A DNA stretch of 64,000 nucleotides, taken from positions 1-64,000 of the forward strand of contig PQKR01000007.1 in the NCBI GenBank assembly GCA_002918705.1, in the 5' to 3' direction. Source of the DNA: Escherichia sp. ESNIH1 (GTDB lineage Bacteria > Pseudomonadota > Gammaproteobacteria > Enterobacterales > Enterobacteriaceae). A model generated the notes under the pieces. That model ran no database searches. It was given only the letters and a program-made list of their open reading frames with translations, and was not told the origin of the DNA. A program made the position numbers and the translations under genes. This document shows positions 47,227 through 57,598 of the stretch, piece after piece; position 1 is the first letter of the stretch, and every line of letters begins with the position of its first letter.

Positions 47227-48932
47227 GCGTGCGCCAACGGCGGCTGCTATGGCTGTGGGGCGGTTTGCTTGTGGCGCTGCTGTGCCTGCTGTTTCTCCCG
47301 CTGACTGCTGGTGAGCGCGGTTTTGCCATTCTGCTAACGATGGCCGTCGTTATTGCCGGGCTGATTTCTGTCGGTCACCGTCCGGGCAGATTAGCGGAAG
47401 GTAAAGGTGAACTGAATAACTTGCCAGAAGCGCCGTACCGCCTGCCAGTGGTGCTGGTTTGCAGCGACGCGCCGGACTGGCCGGGTGAGGGGGCCCTATA
47501 CCGCACCGCGCAGGGCTGCTGGCTGAAGGTATCTACAGCACAACTGCAACAGACGGTACGCCATCTGCTCTGGCAACGTCCGGAGCTGGTTACGCAACTG
47601 GCGGTGATGGTCTGTGTTCATCCACAGCAGCATGACGATGAAGCGATGCTCGTCGCCCGGCTGCATGAGCTGCGTTGGCAGCTTGCCCAGGTCCGGCGCG
47701 ATACCCGGCGACCTGTTCCGCTGCTGCTGGCCAGCGCCGTCGCGGGTGCATCGGTTGCTGAGACGGTGTGGCAGTCGCTTTGGGCGGGAGAAGCGGCGCA
47801 GGTTTGGCGGGAAGATAAAGCCCCGATCGGCGTCACCCGCTGGATTTCACAGGACGACAGCACATTGCGCCAGTGGGCTCAGGTGAGAGTAAACGCTCAG
47901 GCCCGCTATGTAGCGGAGGCGGTGTTACCGGCACTGACGGCAAACTCGCCGGACATGCCGCCTGCGATGCCGATGATGATGCTCTATCACCAGGCACCGT
48001 CGTCCACTGCACCGGTGCTGACAGACTCCCTCTGGTCACGCTGGCTGGCCCGTCATACCACGCTGAACCAGCTTCCGGGCTGGCAGCCGGGTACAGCAAT
48101 GCCGGACGATGCGCCACTCCCGAATTTTATTCTACCGCTGTTGCCGCAGGGTGGTGGCATAACGCCGCGCAACCGCACACAGCACCGGGCGTTCTCTCTC
48201 TTTACTCTGGCCGTGCTGGTCGCTCTGTGCAGCAGCGCATGGAACAACCGTCAGCTGCTGCATCGGCTCGCCTTTGATGTCTCGCACTATTACCGGATTG
48301 CGATGGCGGACACCGTGCAGAAAGCCCGTGCGGTGGCCCGGCTGCGTGACGATGTGGCGTTACTCAATGACTGGTCTCGCAACGGTGAGCCGCTGCGCTA
48401 TGGGCTAGGGCTGTATCGGGGGGAGCTGCTACGCCCAGCGGTGCTGGCCGCCATTCAGACATACACACCTCCGCCACCTCCACCGCCGCCGGTGATTAAG
48501 CAGGTAATACAGGGACCTCAGACGGTACGCCTGGACAGCATGTCGCTGTTTGATCCCGGCAAATGGCAGTTGAAACCTGGCTCCACGAAGGTGCTGGTGA
48601 ATGCCCTCGTCGGTATCAAGGCAAAGCCCGGCTGGCTGATTGTGGTGGCGGGCCATACCGACAGTACTGGCGATGAGCGATCTAACCAGCTTCTCTCCCT
48701 GAAACGCGCCGAGTCCGTCCGGGACTGGATGCGTGATACGGGCAGCGTGCCGGAGAGCTGTTTTGCGGTGCAGGGTTATGGCGAAAGCCGCCCTGTTGCC
48801 AACAACGACACGGTAGAGGGGCGAGCGCTGAATCGCCGTGTCGACATCAGTCTGGTACCGCAGGCAAATGCCTGTCGGATGCCGGACACAACCCCTTTGT
48901 CACCTCAACCGGGTGACGCTACTAAGCAATAA
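47223..48932 (+). CDS. T6SS OmpA-family peptidoglycan anchor
   Basis: 569 residues from ATG 47223. The frame is open to 47103 inside tssL, but the ATGA overlap and GGGGGCC upstream favour this start. Two N-terminal transmembrane helices (about 8-24 and 30-45), a cytoplasmic domain, a third helix near 325-340 (FSLFTLAVLVALCSSAW), a polyproline linker (PPPPPPPPV at about 418-425), then an OmpA-like peptidoglycan-binding domain with VVAGHTDSTG (Asp ligand) and LKRAESVRDWM (Arg ligand). Anchors the T6SS to the wall, like TagL or evolved TssL. Confidence 0.92.
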   Translation: MSVRQRRLLWLWGGLLVALLCLLFLPLTAGERGFAILLTMAVVIAGLISVGHRPGRLAEGKGELNNLPEAPYRLPVVLVCSDAPDWPGEGALYRTAQGCWLKVSTAQLQQTVRHLLWQRPELVTQLAVMVCVHPQQHDDEAMLVARLHELRWQLAQVRRDTRRPVPLLLASAVAGASVAETVWQSLWAGEAAQVWREDKAPIGVTRWISQDDSTLRQWAQVRVNAQARYVAEAVLPALTANSPDMPPAMPMMMLYHQAPSSTAPVLTDSLWSRWLARHTTLNQLPGWQPGTAMPDDAPLPNFILPLLPQGGGITPRNRTQHRAFSLFTLAVLVALCSSAWNNRQLLHRLAFDVSHYYRIAMADTVQKARAVARLRDDVALLNDWSRNGEPLRYGLGLYRGELLRPAVLAAIQTYTPPPPPPPPVIKQVIQGPQTVRLDSMSLFDPGKWQLKPGSTKVLVNALVGIKAKPGWLIVVAGHTDSTGDERSNQLLSLKRAESVRDWMRDTGSVPESCFAVQGYGESRPVANNDTVEGRALNRRVDISLVPQANACRMPDTTPLSPQPGDATKQ

Positions 48933-48945
48933 GTGGAGATACACA

Positions 48946-49437
48946 ATGGCAATTCCAGTTTATCTGTGGCTGAAAGACGACGGTGGCGCGGACATTAAAG
49001 GCTCCGTCGATGTGAAAGACCGTGAAGGCAGTATCGAAGTCGTGGAGCAGGAGCACAAGCTGTACATCCCGACCGATAACAACACCGGCAGGCTGACCGG
49101 GACCCGCATTCACACCCCGTTCAGATTCACTAAGGAGATCGACTCCTCCAGCCCCTACCTCTACAAGGCGGTCACCACCGGGCAGACCCTGAAGTCGGCC
49201 GAATTCAAGTGGTACAAGATCAACGATGCAGGCCAGGAGGTGGAGTACTTCAACACCAAACTGGAGAACGTCAAGGTAGTGAACGTCGCGCCGAAAATGC
49301 ACGACATCAAGGATCCCTCCTACGAGAAGCACAATCACCTTGAGCTGGTTGAGCTGCGCTACGAAAAAATCACCTGGACCTATAAGGACGGCAACATCAT
49401 TCATTCCGACTCATGGAACGAACGCGCTACTGCATAA
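48946..49437 (+). CDS. hcp: Hcp (TssD), T6SS tube protein
   Basis: 163 residues from ATG 48946 with TGGAGATACACA before it; the longer frame to 48838 lies inside the previous gene. Hcp hexamers stack into the inner tube and carry small effectors. Typical Hcp features: MAIPVYLWLKDDGGADIKGS, HTPFRFTKEIDSSSPYLYKA, LELVELRYEKITWTYKDGNI. A hairpin with T-rich tail follows, likely giving excess hcp mRNA. Confidence 0.95.
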   Translation: MAIPVYLWLKDDGGADIKGSVDVKDREGSIEVVEQEHKLYIPTDNNTGRLTGTRIHTPFRFTKEIDSSSPYLYKAVTTGQTLKSAEFKWYKINDAGQEVEYFNTKLENVKVVNVAPKMHDIKDPSYEKHNHLELVELRYEKITWTYKDGNIIHSDSWNERATA

Positions 49438-49443
49438 ACCCCC

Positions 49444-49467
49444 GGCAGACGGTTTTCCGTCTGCTGT
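49444..49467 (+). terminator. Terminator/attenuator after hcp
   Basis: GCAGACGG-TTTT-CCGTCTGC stem then TGTTTCTGTTTT. Imperfect T-tract suggests partial read-through to clpV. 49468-49610 holds no gene. Confidence 0.7.
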
Positions 49468-49610
49468 TTCTGTTTTCTGAGCGGCCAGCCGCTGGCTGCT
49501 GAGCAAACAAAAACACAGTTCGTTACCGACCTCGTGCGCTTTGGTCTCCTGAATAACGGGAAACAGCGATGGGCGGTAGCGTGTCCAGGAACCGATAAAG
49601 AGAGAGAGTC

Positions 49611-52217
49611 ATGGAAAATCCTGCCGTTCTGCTACGCCGCCTCAACCCTCACTGTGCCCGTGCGATGGAAGCGGCCGCCTCCCTGTGCCAGACCCGGGCG
49701 CATGGGGAAATTCTGCCTGAGCACTGGCTGCTGAAACTGTTGGAGCAGGGCGAGGGTGACCTGACGGTGCTGGCGCGTCGCTATGAGTGGGATATGGACG
49801 CGCTGTGGCAGGATTTACTCGGCTGGCTGGACGCGTTGCCGCGCTCCGTGCGCAGCCGTCCGCAGCTGGCAGAGAGCACGCAGGCCCTGATGCAGGACGC
49901 CTGGCTGCGTGCCTCGCTGGCGGGTGAAGAGTACATTCGCAGCGTCCATCTGCTGATGGCCCTGCTGGACAGACCGAAGCTGGCGCGCTGCGACGGTCTC
50001 TGGCCGCTGCTGACCCTGGGCCAGAGCCAGTTGGAACGTCTGCGACCCCTGCTTGATGCGCAGTCTGATGAACGCCCGGACGTTCAGCATGATGCAGAGC
50101 TGGCGCTAACGCACGGCGGTGAGTTGAACCCGGCGTTACAGAGCGTGCTGGATAAATTCACCCTCGACGTCACCACTAAAGCGCGCGAGGGTAACATCGA
50201 TCCGGTGTTTGGCCGTGACTCGGAAATCCGCCAGATGGTGGATATTCTCTCCCGCCGGCGCAAGAACAATCCTATCCTCGTCGGCGAGCCTGGCGTGGGC
50301 AAAACCGCGCTGGTGGAAGGGCTGGCACTGCGCATTGTCGAAGGTAACGTGCCGGACAGCCTGAAGAACGTCAGCCTGCGTAACCTCGACCTCGGCCTTT
50401 TACAGGCAGGAGCGGGTGTAAAAGGCGAGTTTGAGCAGCGGCTGAAAAACGTCATCGATGCCGTGCAGCAGTCGCCCGTGCCTGTTCTGCTGTTTATCGA
50501 CGAGGCACACACCATCATCGGAGCGGGCAATCAGGCGGGGGGCACCGATGCCGCTAACCTGCTGAAACCCGCGCTGGCACGCGGTGAGCTCAGGACCATC
50601 GCCGCCACCACCTGGAGCGAATACAAGCAGTATTTTGAGCGCGATGCCGCACTGGAGCGTCGCTTCCAGATGATTAAGGTAGATGAGCCGGATGACGACA
50701 CCGCCTGTCTGATGCTCCGGGGGCTGAAAAACCGCTACGCGCAGCATCATAGTGTGCATATTACTGACGAAGCCGTGCGTGCCGCCGTCACACTCTCCAG
50801 ACGCTACCTCACCGGACGCCAGTTGCCAGATAAAGCTGTCGATCTGCTCGATACCGCCTCCGCCCGCGTTCGCATGAACCTGGACACCGTGCCGGAGCCG
50901 CTGACCCGCATGAAATCCGCCATCACCGCGCTTGAGATAGAAAAACAGGCGTTGCTGGAGGACCTGGCGGTGGGGAACAGCGCGCACGGCGAACGGCTGG
51001 AGGCTATCGATAAAGAAGAGGTGAGTATTATTCTCCAGCTTGACGTGCTGGAGACGCAGTATGGTCAGGAGCTGGCGCTCAGCGAACAGCTGCTGGCATG
51101 CCGCGCGGATATCTCCCGTCAGGCAGACATTGCTGCTCTGCGACATCAGCTTGCTGAGGTTCAGCAGAGTCGTCCTTTGCTGGAGGTAGAGGTGGGTGTG
51201 CGCACCGTTGCCACGGTTATCGCCGACTGGACCGGGGTGCCGCTCTCCTCATTAATGAAGAACGAGCAGACGGCGCTGCTGAGCCTTGAGGCCGCGCTGG
51301 AAAAACGTGTAGTCGGTCAGGGTTCAGCGCTCAGGGCCATCGCACAGCGCCTGCGTGCTGCAAAAACCGGGCTTGCATCCGAAAACGGGCCGCAGGGTGT
51401 GTTCCTGCTGGTCGGCCCGAGCGGCACCGGGAAAACCGAGACGGCGCTGGCGCTGGCGGATGTGCTGTTTGGCGGCGACAAGGCCCTTATCACCATCAAC
51501 CTCTCGGAGTATCAGGAGCCGCACACCGTCTCCCAGCTGAAAGGTTCCCCGCCGGGCTACGTCGGTTATGGCCAGGGTGGGATCCTGACTGAAGCGGTGC
51601 GCAAGCGTCCGTACAGCGTAGTGCTGCTCGATGAAGTTGAGAAAGCGCACCGGGACGTAATGAACCTCTTCTATCAGGTATTTGACCGCGGCTTTATGCG
51701 CGACGGCGAAGGGCGGGAAATCGATTTTCGTAATACGGTGATCCTGATGACCTCCAACCTCGGCAGCGATCGCATCATGCAGCTGCTGGATGAGCAGCCG
51801 GACGCCGCCGATGTCGACCTGCAAGAACTACTGCGCCCGCTGTTGCGGGACCACTTCCAGCCTGCGCTACTGGCTCGCTTCCAGACCGTGATCTACCGCC
51901 CGCTGGGGCAGGAGGCGATGCGTACCATCGTAGGGATGAAGCTTGACCAGGTCAGCCAGCGGCTGGCTCGCCATTACGGCATGACAACGCAGATCGCCGA
52001 AAGCCTGTACGACGCCCTGACCGCCGCCTGCCTGCTGCCGGACACTGGGGCGCGCAACGTCGACAGTCTGCTCAATCAGCAGATCCTGCCGGTGCTGAGC
52101 CAGCAGCTGTTAAGCCATAGCGCGGCGGGAGAGACGCCGCAGCGCCTGACGCTGAGTTGGAGTGAGGAGTCGGGGATTGTACTGGCGCTGGACGACGGGG
52201 AAATAAACCATGAGTGA
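49611..52217 (+). CDS. clpV: ClpV (TssH), T6SS AAA+ ATPase
   Basis: 868 residues. N-terminal repeat domain (about 1-150), then two AAA+ modules: Walker A GEPGVGKT at 225-232 with Walker [10 protein letters not shown], and Walker A GPSGTGKT at 602-609 with [12 protein letters not shown] middle region with coiled coil (about 440-520) separates them. Hexamer that pulls apart contracted TssBC sheaths for reuse. The gene overlaps vgrG by 8 bases. Confidence 0.96.
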   Translation: MENPAVLLRRLNPHCARAMEAAASLCQTRAHGEILPEHWLLKLLEQGEGDLTVLARRYEWDMDALWQDLLGWLDALPRSVRSRPQLAESTQALMQDAWLRASLAGEEYIRSVHLLMALLDRPKLARCDGLWPLLTLGQSQLERLRPLLDAQSDERPDVQHDAELALTHGGELNPALQSVLDKFTLDVTTKAREGNIDPVFGRDSEIRQMVDILSRRRKNNPILVGEPGVGKTALVEGLALRIVEGNVPDSLKNVSLRNLDLGLLQAGAGVKGEFEQRLKNVIDAVQQSPVPVLLFIDEAHTIIGAGNQAGGTDAANLLKPALARGELRTIAATTWSEYKQYFERDAALERRFQMIKVDEPDDDTACLMLRGLKNRYAQHHSVHITDEAVRAAVTLSRRYLTGRQLPDKAVDLLDTASARVRMNLDTVPEPLTRMKSAITALEIEKQALLEDLAVGNSAHGERLEAIDKEEVSIILQLDVLETQYGQELALSEQLLACRADISRQADIAALRHQLAEVQQSRPLLEVEVGVRTVATVIADWTGVPLSSLMKNEQTALLSLEAALEKRVVGQGSALRAIAQRLRAAKTGLASENGPQGVFLLVGPSGTGKTETALALADVLFGGDKALITINLSEYQEPHTVSQLKGSPPGYVGYGQGGILTEAVRKRPYSVVLLDEVEKAHRDVMNLFYQVFDRGFMRDGEGREIDFRNTVILMTSNLGSDRIMQLLDEQPDAADVDLQELLRPLLRDHFQPALLARFQTVIYRPLGQEAMRTIVGMKLDQVSQRLARHYGMTTQIAESLYDALTAACLLPDTGARNVDSLLNQQILPVLSQQLLSHSAAGETPQRLTLSWSEESGIVLALDDGEINHE

Positions 52218-54708
52218 GATGACCTCCCTGATATTCAGCCACAGCCATCACCTGCTGAAGGTGCGCGGCTGTCAGTCGCTGCTGGATGTGCTCTGTTTTG
52301 AAGGCCGTGAAGCGCTGAGCGAACCGTTCTGCTACACCATTGAGTTTACCAGCACGGATAAGGGGATCACGCCGCAGCAGATGCTGATGCAGGACGCCTC
52401 GCTGACCTTACAGGCTCCCGTTGATCAGGGCTTCGGGATCAAGATCCAAGAGCCGGTACGCACCCTGCAGGGGGTAGTGACCGGGTTCAAACGCCTCTCC
52501 ACCTCAAAGGATGAGACGCACTACTCTCTGACGCTTCAGCCGCGGCTGGCGCTGCTCTCAAGGAGCCACCAGAACCGGATTTACCAGGATATGTCGGTAC
52601 CGGATATTGTGGAGCACATCCTGCGAACCCGGCATGACATGCACGGAGAGGATTTTGTCTTCACGCTGGCGAATGAGTACCCGCGCCGTGAGCAGGTGAT
52701 GCAGTACGGCGAGGATGACCTGACCTTTATCTCACGCCTGCTTGCGGAGGTGGGGATCTGGTACTGCGTCACGGCCGACACCCGGCTGAATATTGATGTG
52801 CTGGCATTTTACGATGACCAGCGCTATGTCGGACAGGGGCTGACGCTGCCGTCTGTCCCGCCGTCCGGCCAGCATGACAGCGGCACTGAGTCGGTGTGGG
52901 CGCTGAAAAGCGATCATAACGTGGTGGAGAAGTCGGTCTTTACCCGCGATTACAACTACCGCAACGCGCCGGAGGACATGAGCCTCAGCGTGGATGTTTC
53001 ACAGGGGGACAGCACCACCTACGGCGAGGCCTATCACTGGGCGGACAACTACCTGACACCGGGCAACAGCGATCAGCGTGACCCGGAGCCGGAGAGCGGG
53101 GCGTTTTACGCCCGTATCCGCCACGAGCGTTACCTGAACGGGCAGCTGCAGCTGAACGGCGCAACCAACTGCGCGACGCTGGCCCCCGGGCAGGAGCTGA
53201 AGGTAACCGGCGGCGAGGAGGTGACCGACACGTTTCGTCAGGGGGTGGTGATTACCCGCATTCACAGCCGCGCCCGGCGTGACCGCAGCTTTGAGGTTAC
53301 TTTTCACGCTATACCCTTCTCGGAGAGTTACTGCTTTCGTCCGGCGGAAATCGGCAAACCCGGGATGGCGGGGACGCTCCCGGCAAGGGTAACCAGCACA
53401 AAATCCAACGATATCTACGGCCACATCGACCGCGATGGGCGCTACCGCGTCAGCCTGCTGTTTGACCGCGATCGCTGGGCGCCGGGGGAGGAGAGCCTGT
53501 GGGTGCGCCAGGCCCGGCCCTATGCGGGGGACACTTACGGTCTGCACCTGCCGCTGCTGGCGGGCACCGAGGTGGCGATAGCCTTTGAGCAGGGCGACCC
53601 GGACCGGCCCTATATCGCCGGCGTTCTGCACGACTCGGCGCACCCGGATCATGTCACGATTTACAACGACAAACGCAACGTGCTGCGCACCCCGGCGAAT
53701 AACAAGTTCCGCCTCGACGACACGCGCGGCAGGGAGCACGTGAAGATCAGCACCGAGTACGGCGGCAAGAGCCAGCTTAACCTCGGCCATTTGGTGGACA
53801 GCGAGAGAAATCAGCGCGGCGAGGGGGTTGAACTGCGCACCGACAACTACGGGGCTATTCGTGCTGCCAAAGGGATAATGCTCACTACTGAATCGCAGCC
53901 GCGCGCGCAGGGTAAACAACTGGATATGACTGCGGCGGTTACGGAACTGGAAAAAGCGCTGTCGCTGGCAAAAACACTCCAGCAATGTGCAGCCACTGCT
54001 GGCGTCAGCGTTGTGGACAGCGGGCGACAGCAAAAACTCAGCCAGACACTGAACCAGCTGAAAGGTGCCGGGCTTCTGACGTATGCCGGAGAGGGGCAGG
54101 CACACGTAACGCCTGCCAGTCTACAACTTTCTGCTGGCGAGGATTTAGTGGCGACGACGGGTAACAATGCCAGTGTCAACGTAGTGAAAGCGTTCTCCCT
54201 GGCTGTCGGTGAAAAACTGGCTCTGTTTGCCCGCCAGCTCGGTATCCAGATGATAGCCGGAGCCGGGGATATCACGACCGAGGCGCAACGCGGCGCTATG
54301 CACATGCTTTCGCAGCAGGATTTCACCCTCACCAGCACTAACGGCAAGCTGAATATTAGTGCACAGCAGGGAATTCAACTGACCTGTGGCGGCGGTGGGA
54401 TCCGGATCAATGCGGATGGGTCGGTAGAGATATTTTCCCCTACGGGCGTGGATATTAAAGGGCCGAATTTTGCTTATAAGGGGCCTGAAAGTGTGCAAAC
54501 GCAGATGCCGGCCTTTAACAAGGGCGCGTTTAAACACCGTTACCGGCTGCATGCCCCCGACGATCCTGAACAAATTCTGACTAAGCAAAAATTCCGCGTC
54601 AAAAGCGCTGCTGGCGACGTCGTTGAAGGCGAAACAGACAGCGAGGGGTGTTCACCTCTGCTTGATGCGACCGATCTTGATACATGGACACTGGAGTTAC
54701 TCTCATGA
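52210..54708 (+). CDS. vgrG: VgrG (TssI), T6SS spike protein with C-terminal extension
   Basis: 832 residues. N-terminal gp27-like half (about 1-370: YTIEFTSTDKGITPQQML, YCVTADTRLNIDVLAFYDD), gp5 OB-fold with IDRDGRYRVSLLFDRDRW and ESLWVRQARPYAG, needle region, then a DUF2345-type segment (about 580-770) and a short beta-rich end (HRYRLHAPDDPEQILTKQKF ... TDSEG ... LELLS) that looks like a transthyretin-like adaptor. Such ends hold Tle lipases on the spike. Overlaps the lipase gene by 4 bases (ATGA at 54705), so the adaptor and cargo are coupled. Confidence 0.94.
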   Translation: MSEMTSLIFSHSHHLLKVRGCQSLLDVLCFEGREALSEPFCYTIEFTSTDKGITPQQMLMQDASLTLQAPVDQGFGIKIQEPVRTLQGVVTGFKRLSTSKDETHYSLTLQPRLALLSRSHQNRIYQDMSVPDIVEHILRTRHDMHGEDFVFTLANEYPRREQVMQYGEDDLTFISRLLAEVGIWYCVTADTRLNIDVLAFYDDQRYVGQGLTLPSVPPSGQHDSGTESVWALKSDHNVVEKSVFTRDYNYRNAPEDMSLSVDVSQGDSTTYGEAYHWADNYLTPGNSDQRDPEPESGAFYARIRHERYLNGQLQLNGATNCATLAPGQELKVTGGEEVTDTFRQGVVITRIHSRARRDRSFEVTFHAIPFSESYCFRPAEIGKPGMAGTLPARVTSTKSNDIYGHIDRDGRYRVSLLFDRDRWAPGEESLWVRQARPYAGDTYGLHLPLLAGTEVAIAFEQGDPDRPYIAGVLHDSAHPDHVTIYNDKRNVLRTPANNKFRLDDTRGREHVKISTEYGGKSQLNLGHLVDSERNQRGEGVELRTDNYGAIRAAKGIMLTTESQPRAQGKQLDMTAAVTELEKALSLAKTLQQCAATAGVSVVDSGRQQKLSQTLNQLKGAGLLTYAGEGQAHVTPASLQLSAGEDLVATTGNNASVNVVKAFSLAVGEKLALFARQLGIQMIAGAGDITTEAQRGAMHMLSQQDFTLTSTNGKLNISAQQGIQLTCGGGGIRINADGSVEIFSPTGVDIKGPNFAYKGPESVQTQMPAFNKGAFKHRYRLHAPDDPEQILTKQKFRVKSAAGDVVEGETDSEGCSPLLDATDLDTWTLELLS

Positions 54709-56882
54709 CCGATAAAAAAACCAGACCGTATGCGCCGCGGATTGCTTCAAAAAATGATGTCAGTGTGCCTGATGCGCTTGGTGTGGCGGCGCAGACCTGT
54801 AACGTGGCAGTTCCCCGTCCCATGCCCTGTATCGTCATTCTGGTGCACGGGGTAAATGACGTGGGCGAGGCGTACCAGAATCAGGAAGCGGGCATCATTA
54901 CCGGCCTGAAAAAGCGCCTTAACCGGACGGACCTCTATGCGCATGAATGGCAGGATTTCATCATGATGCATAATGAGGCGGCGCAGAAAAAAATCGGCGT
55001 GCCGGGGCGTTCACCGGTTATTCCGTTCTACTGGGGTTACAAGCCGGTGACGTATGACGACTGGGTTGCAGACCAGCAGAATTACCGGAATGAGGTGAAC
55101 GTTCAGAAGCTGCGGGATAAAGCCCATCTTCCCTATGATGCCTACCAGCAAAATAATGAAAAGAAAATGGCGGCCCTCGGCAACGATGGTAAGAACACGG
55201 TGAAGTTTCAGAGCGATAACTGGAACAATGCGCTGGATATGAATTTTGCCAAAGGCGGCGGAACCTTTGCCAATGCGACCACTAATATCCCCGATATGCT
55301 GGGTCCGGGGGCGGGAGGGGCGGCCGTTGCCGCCGCAGGGTTTGCGACACTGCATATGAATGAGGGTGACTATACGCACCCCATTTTTCCCAATCCGCAC
55401 CGTATCTATCAGTTTTTTGCCGCCCAGCGGCTGGCGGATTTGATTATTCAGATCCGGAGTGAGCCTGTCACTGAGAACGATGTGATTAATATTGTCGCCC
55501 ACAGTCAGGGCACCATCATCACCATGCTGGCAAATATGCTGGTGAAACAGGCGGGACATGCTCCGGCCAACTGCGTGATCCTGAACCACTCCCCTTATTC
55601 GCTGGAAAGCCGGCTGATGGAAGATATCCAGTCGGGGCACCACCAGACCAGTGAAGCCCGGCAGCAGACGTTTAAAAACTTCTGCGCCGTGATGGCGGCG
55701 CAGTACAAAGGGGGCAGTATTACGGAAGATGACCTTCAGGCACTGGAAGGCAGCTGCACGCTGCGGATGCCGGACAAGAATCCGCTGCGTCAGGACCCCC
55801 GGTACAGTCGTAACAACAATGGCAAAGTGTACAACTATTTCTGCCCGAACGACGGAACGGTGTCGCTGAGGAATATTCAGGGTTTTGGCTGGCGGGGGAT
55901 TCCACAGGATATAGCTGCAGAGATACCTAATTTATACCAGCGCGTGTTCTGTCAGCACGTCTGGGTGGGGAAGGCCCCGGATGAAAAACCCTTTGAAATG
56001 CCACCATCCTGGAAGGGCGACTTTACCTACAGCATTGCCACAAATGCCAGCTATACCGCGAGCGATGTGATGATTAACGGTGAAGAGCTGCCTGAACCCT
56101 TTATCTTTAAGTTGCAGGGGGAAGATAATCACCCGGATAACGACGAGAAAACCTGTGATTCCCCGTACAAGACCTATATTGACCCTGACAGCCCGGACGC
56201 CTACATCTCCTACTCGGCGAAAGCCTGGGCCATCAGCCGCACGGCAAGCGCCACCTTTCCGCTGAACGATTACCAGCGCCGTTCATGGTTTCCCGGCCAT
56301 GTGCTGACGAAGAGTGAACTGCAGGCAGAGAGTAAGAGGCGGAATATTACGGCAACTCATGGCGTGGTCAGCGGGTCTAAAGATTTTCCGGACCTCACGC
56401 TGACGTGGCTGAAATCCCGTGATGAGCTGGAAAAGGCGTGGCGGGAATCAGACCCGGTGGGTTACAGCCAGCACTCCTCGATAGTGATGAGTGAGTTTGC
56501 CCCTTCCCATGCGATGGCGTTTGACCTGGCGATAGGGCAGTGTAAATCCTTTGATTACAAAGCGGGAGAGTTCTGGGAAGCGCTGCTGCACCGTGCCGAC
56601 TGGCGCGACCAGCTGAACGGATACCCTTTCGCAAAAGAATATTACCGGACAGGAAAGCTGGACGGTCCTACAACCAAGTTTTTTATGAATAAACCTGACG
56701 AAGTTTTACCGAAAGGCGCTTTTGGTGTGGAGAACCAGTTTAACGATGCCACCACGGTTAAACCCTCCCGTGATCTGGCCGCCGGCAATCAGGAAGTGGC
56801 AAACCTGCAGTGGGAAATGCCGAAGCCGAAGTCTGACAGTGACCTGGGTATCCTCAGGCAGAAACAAGGGCGGGGCTCATGA
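54705..56882 (+). CDS. Tle3-like T6SS phospholipase effector (DUF3274)
   Basis: 725 residues from ATG 54705. Alpha/beta-hydrolase: oxyanion region ILVHGVNDVGEAYQ near residue 43 and nucleophile elbow AHSQG with Ser267 in NIVAHSQGTIITM. The C-terminal half (from about 400, CPNDGTVSLRNIQGFGWRGIP and following) fits DUF3274, the Tle3 C-terminal domain. Tle3 enzymes are delivered to the target's periplasm and hydrolyse phospholipids. Genetic context agrees: coupled to vgrG, and followed within the stop codon (ATGA at 56879) by immunity genes. No signal peptide. Catalytic Asp and His not assigned with certainty. Confidence 0.88.
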   Translation: MTDKKTRPYAPRIASKNDVSVPDALGVAAQTCNVAVPRPMPCIVILVHGVNDVGEAYQNQEAGIITGLKKRLNRTDLYAHEWQDFIMMHNEAAQKKIGVPGRSPVIPFYWGYKPVTYDDWVADQQNYRNEVNVQKLRDKAHLPYDAYQQNNEKKMAALGNDGKNTVKFQSDNWNNALDMNFAKGGGTFANATTNIPDMLGPGAGGAAVAAAGFATLHMNEGDYTHPIFPNPHRIYQFFAAQRLADLIIQIRSEPVTENDVINIVAHSQGTIITMLANMLVKQAGHAPANCVILNHSPYSLESRLMEDIQSGHHQTSEARQQTFKNFCAVMAAQYKGGSITEDDLQALEGSCTLRMPDKNPLRQDPRYSRNNNGKVYNYFCPNDGTVSLRNIQGFGWRGIPQDIAAEIPNLYQRVFCQHVWVGKAPDEKPFEMPPSWKGDFTYSIATNASYTASDVMINGEELPEPFIFKLQGEDNHPDNDEKTCDSPYKTYIDPDSPDAYISYSAKAWAISRTASATFPLNDYQRRSWFPGHVLTKSELQAESKRRNITATHGVVSGSKDFPDLTLTWLKSRDELEKAWRESDPVGYSQHSSIVMSEFAPSHAMAFDLAIGQCKSFDYKAGEFWEALLHRADWRDQLNGYPFAKEYYRTGKLDGPTTKFFMNKPDEVLPKGAFGVENQFNDATTVKPSRDLAAGNQEVANLQWEMPKPKSDSDLGILRQKQGRGS

Positions 56883-57583
56883 AACCGGTATATGCAACGG
56901 GCATCACCCTGGCAGCGGTGCTGGTGGTTTGCGGCTGTCATGCGAAAGCCCAGGAGCCGCCAACGCAGGTGGTTTACCGGTTCGACGACCACCGTTATCT
57001 GGAGCTGAAGGGGTGGGACTGTGAGGGAGAACTCTGGTACACCGATAGGCAGCGCGGTATTCACACTGAGCCGGTCAGCCAGTTTTACCGGATATTCACT
57101 AAAAAATATGTTCATCCGTCAGAACGTTATATCGCTATTCCTGCCTGGGACTCTCCCGGTTCTATTGTTTCAAAGGACTATGGAAAAACATGGTTTCCAT
57201 CTACATTCTCTCCCGGAGAAAATGAACCTAATGGGGACAGCTCTCCGCCTTATGACGATATTCTTTCCTTCACGGTCGTGGATGACCAGGGGTTTCTGCA
57301 GACGAAACACCGGCTGTATATGTCGTCAAAGCCGTTTGATGACCCACGCATTTTACCCGGAGGTCCGGGTATCCATTACGAGCTTGAGGATGGTGTTAAG
57401 GGCGATATTATTCCGGGAACCTCGGGCTGGCGTTGGGGCATGGTGTACATGACTAAACAGGGGTTACAGGGTTCTATCCAGTCTCTTCAGGCTAACTGGC
57501 AGCAACTCCCGGATAAAGTACCGGAAGTGAAAAATTACAAAGGCTGGGATCATATGCGGTGTGATATGGATGCAGGGAAATAA
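56879..57583 (+). CDS. Tli3-like immunity lipoprotein, copy 1
   Basis: 234 residues (DUF3304 type). Lipobox VCGC with Cys20, so anchored in the periplasm where a Tle3 lipase would act. ATGA-coupled to the effector gene. Conserved core VVYRFDDHRYLELKGWDCEGELWYTD, then SQFYRIFTKKYVHPSERYIAI, and at the end NYKGWDHMRCDMDAGK. Residues up to about 175 are almost identical to copy 2, whereas its C-terminal third (ILPGGPGIHYELEDGVKGD) is distinct. Confidence 0.85.
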   Translation: MKPVYATGITLAAVLVVCGCHAKAQEPPTQVVYRFDDHRYLELKGWDCEGELWYTDRQRGIHTEPVSQFYRIFTKKYVHPSERYIAIPAWDSPGSIVSKDYGKTWFPSTFSPGENEPNGDSSPPYDDILSFTVVDDQGFLQTKHRLYMSSKPFDDPRILPGGPGIHYELEDGVKGDIIPGTSGWRWGMVYMTKQGLQGSIQSLQANWQQLPDKVPEVKNYKGWDHMRCDMDAGK

Positions 57584-57598
57584 CGAAAAGGAACTGAT

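Noticed and set aside
52999..54105. 368-codon ORF antisense to vgrG
   Set aside because: Reverse-strand shadow of VgrG; low-quality composition.
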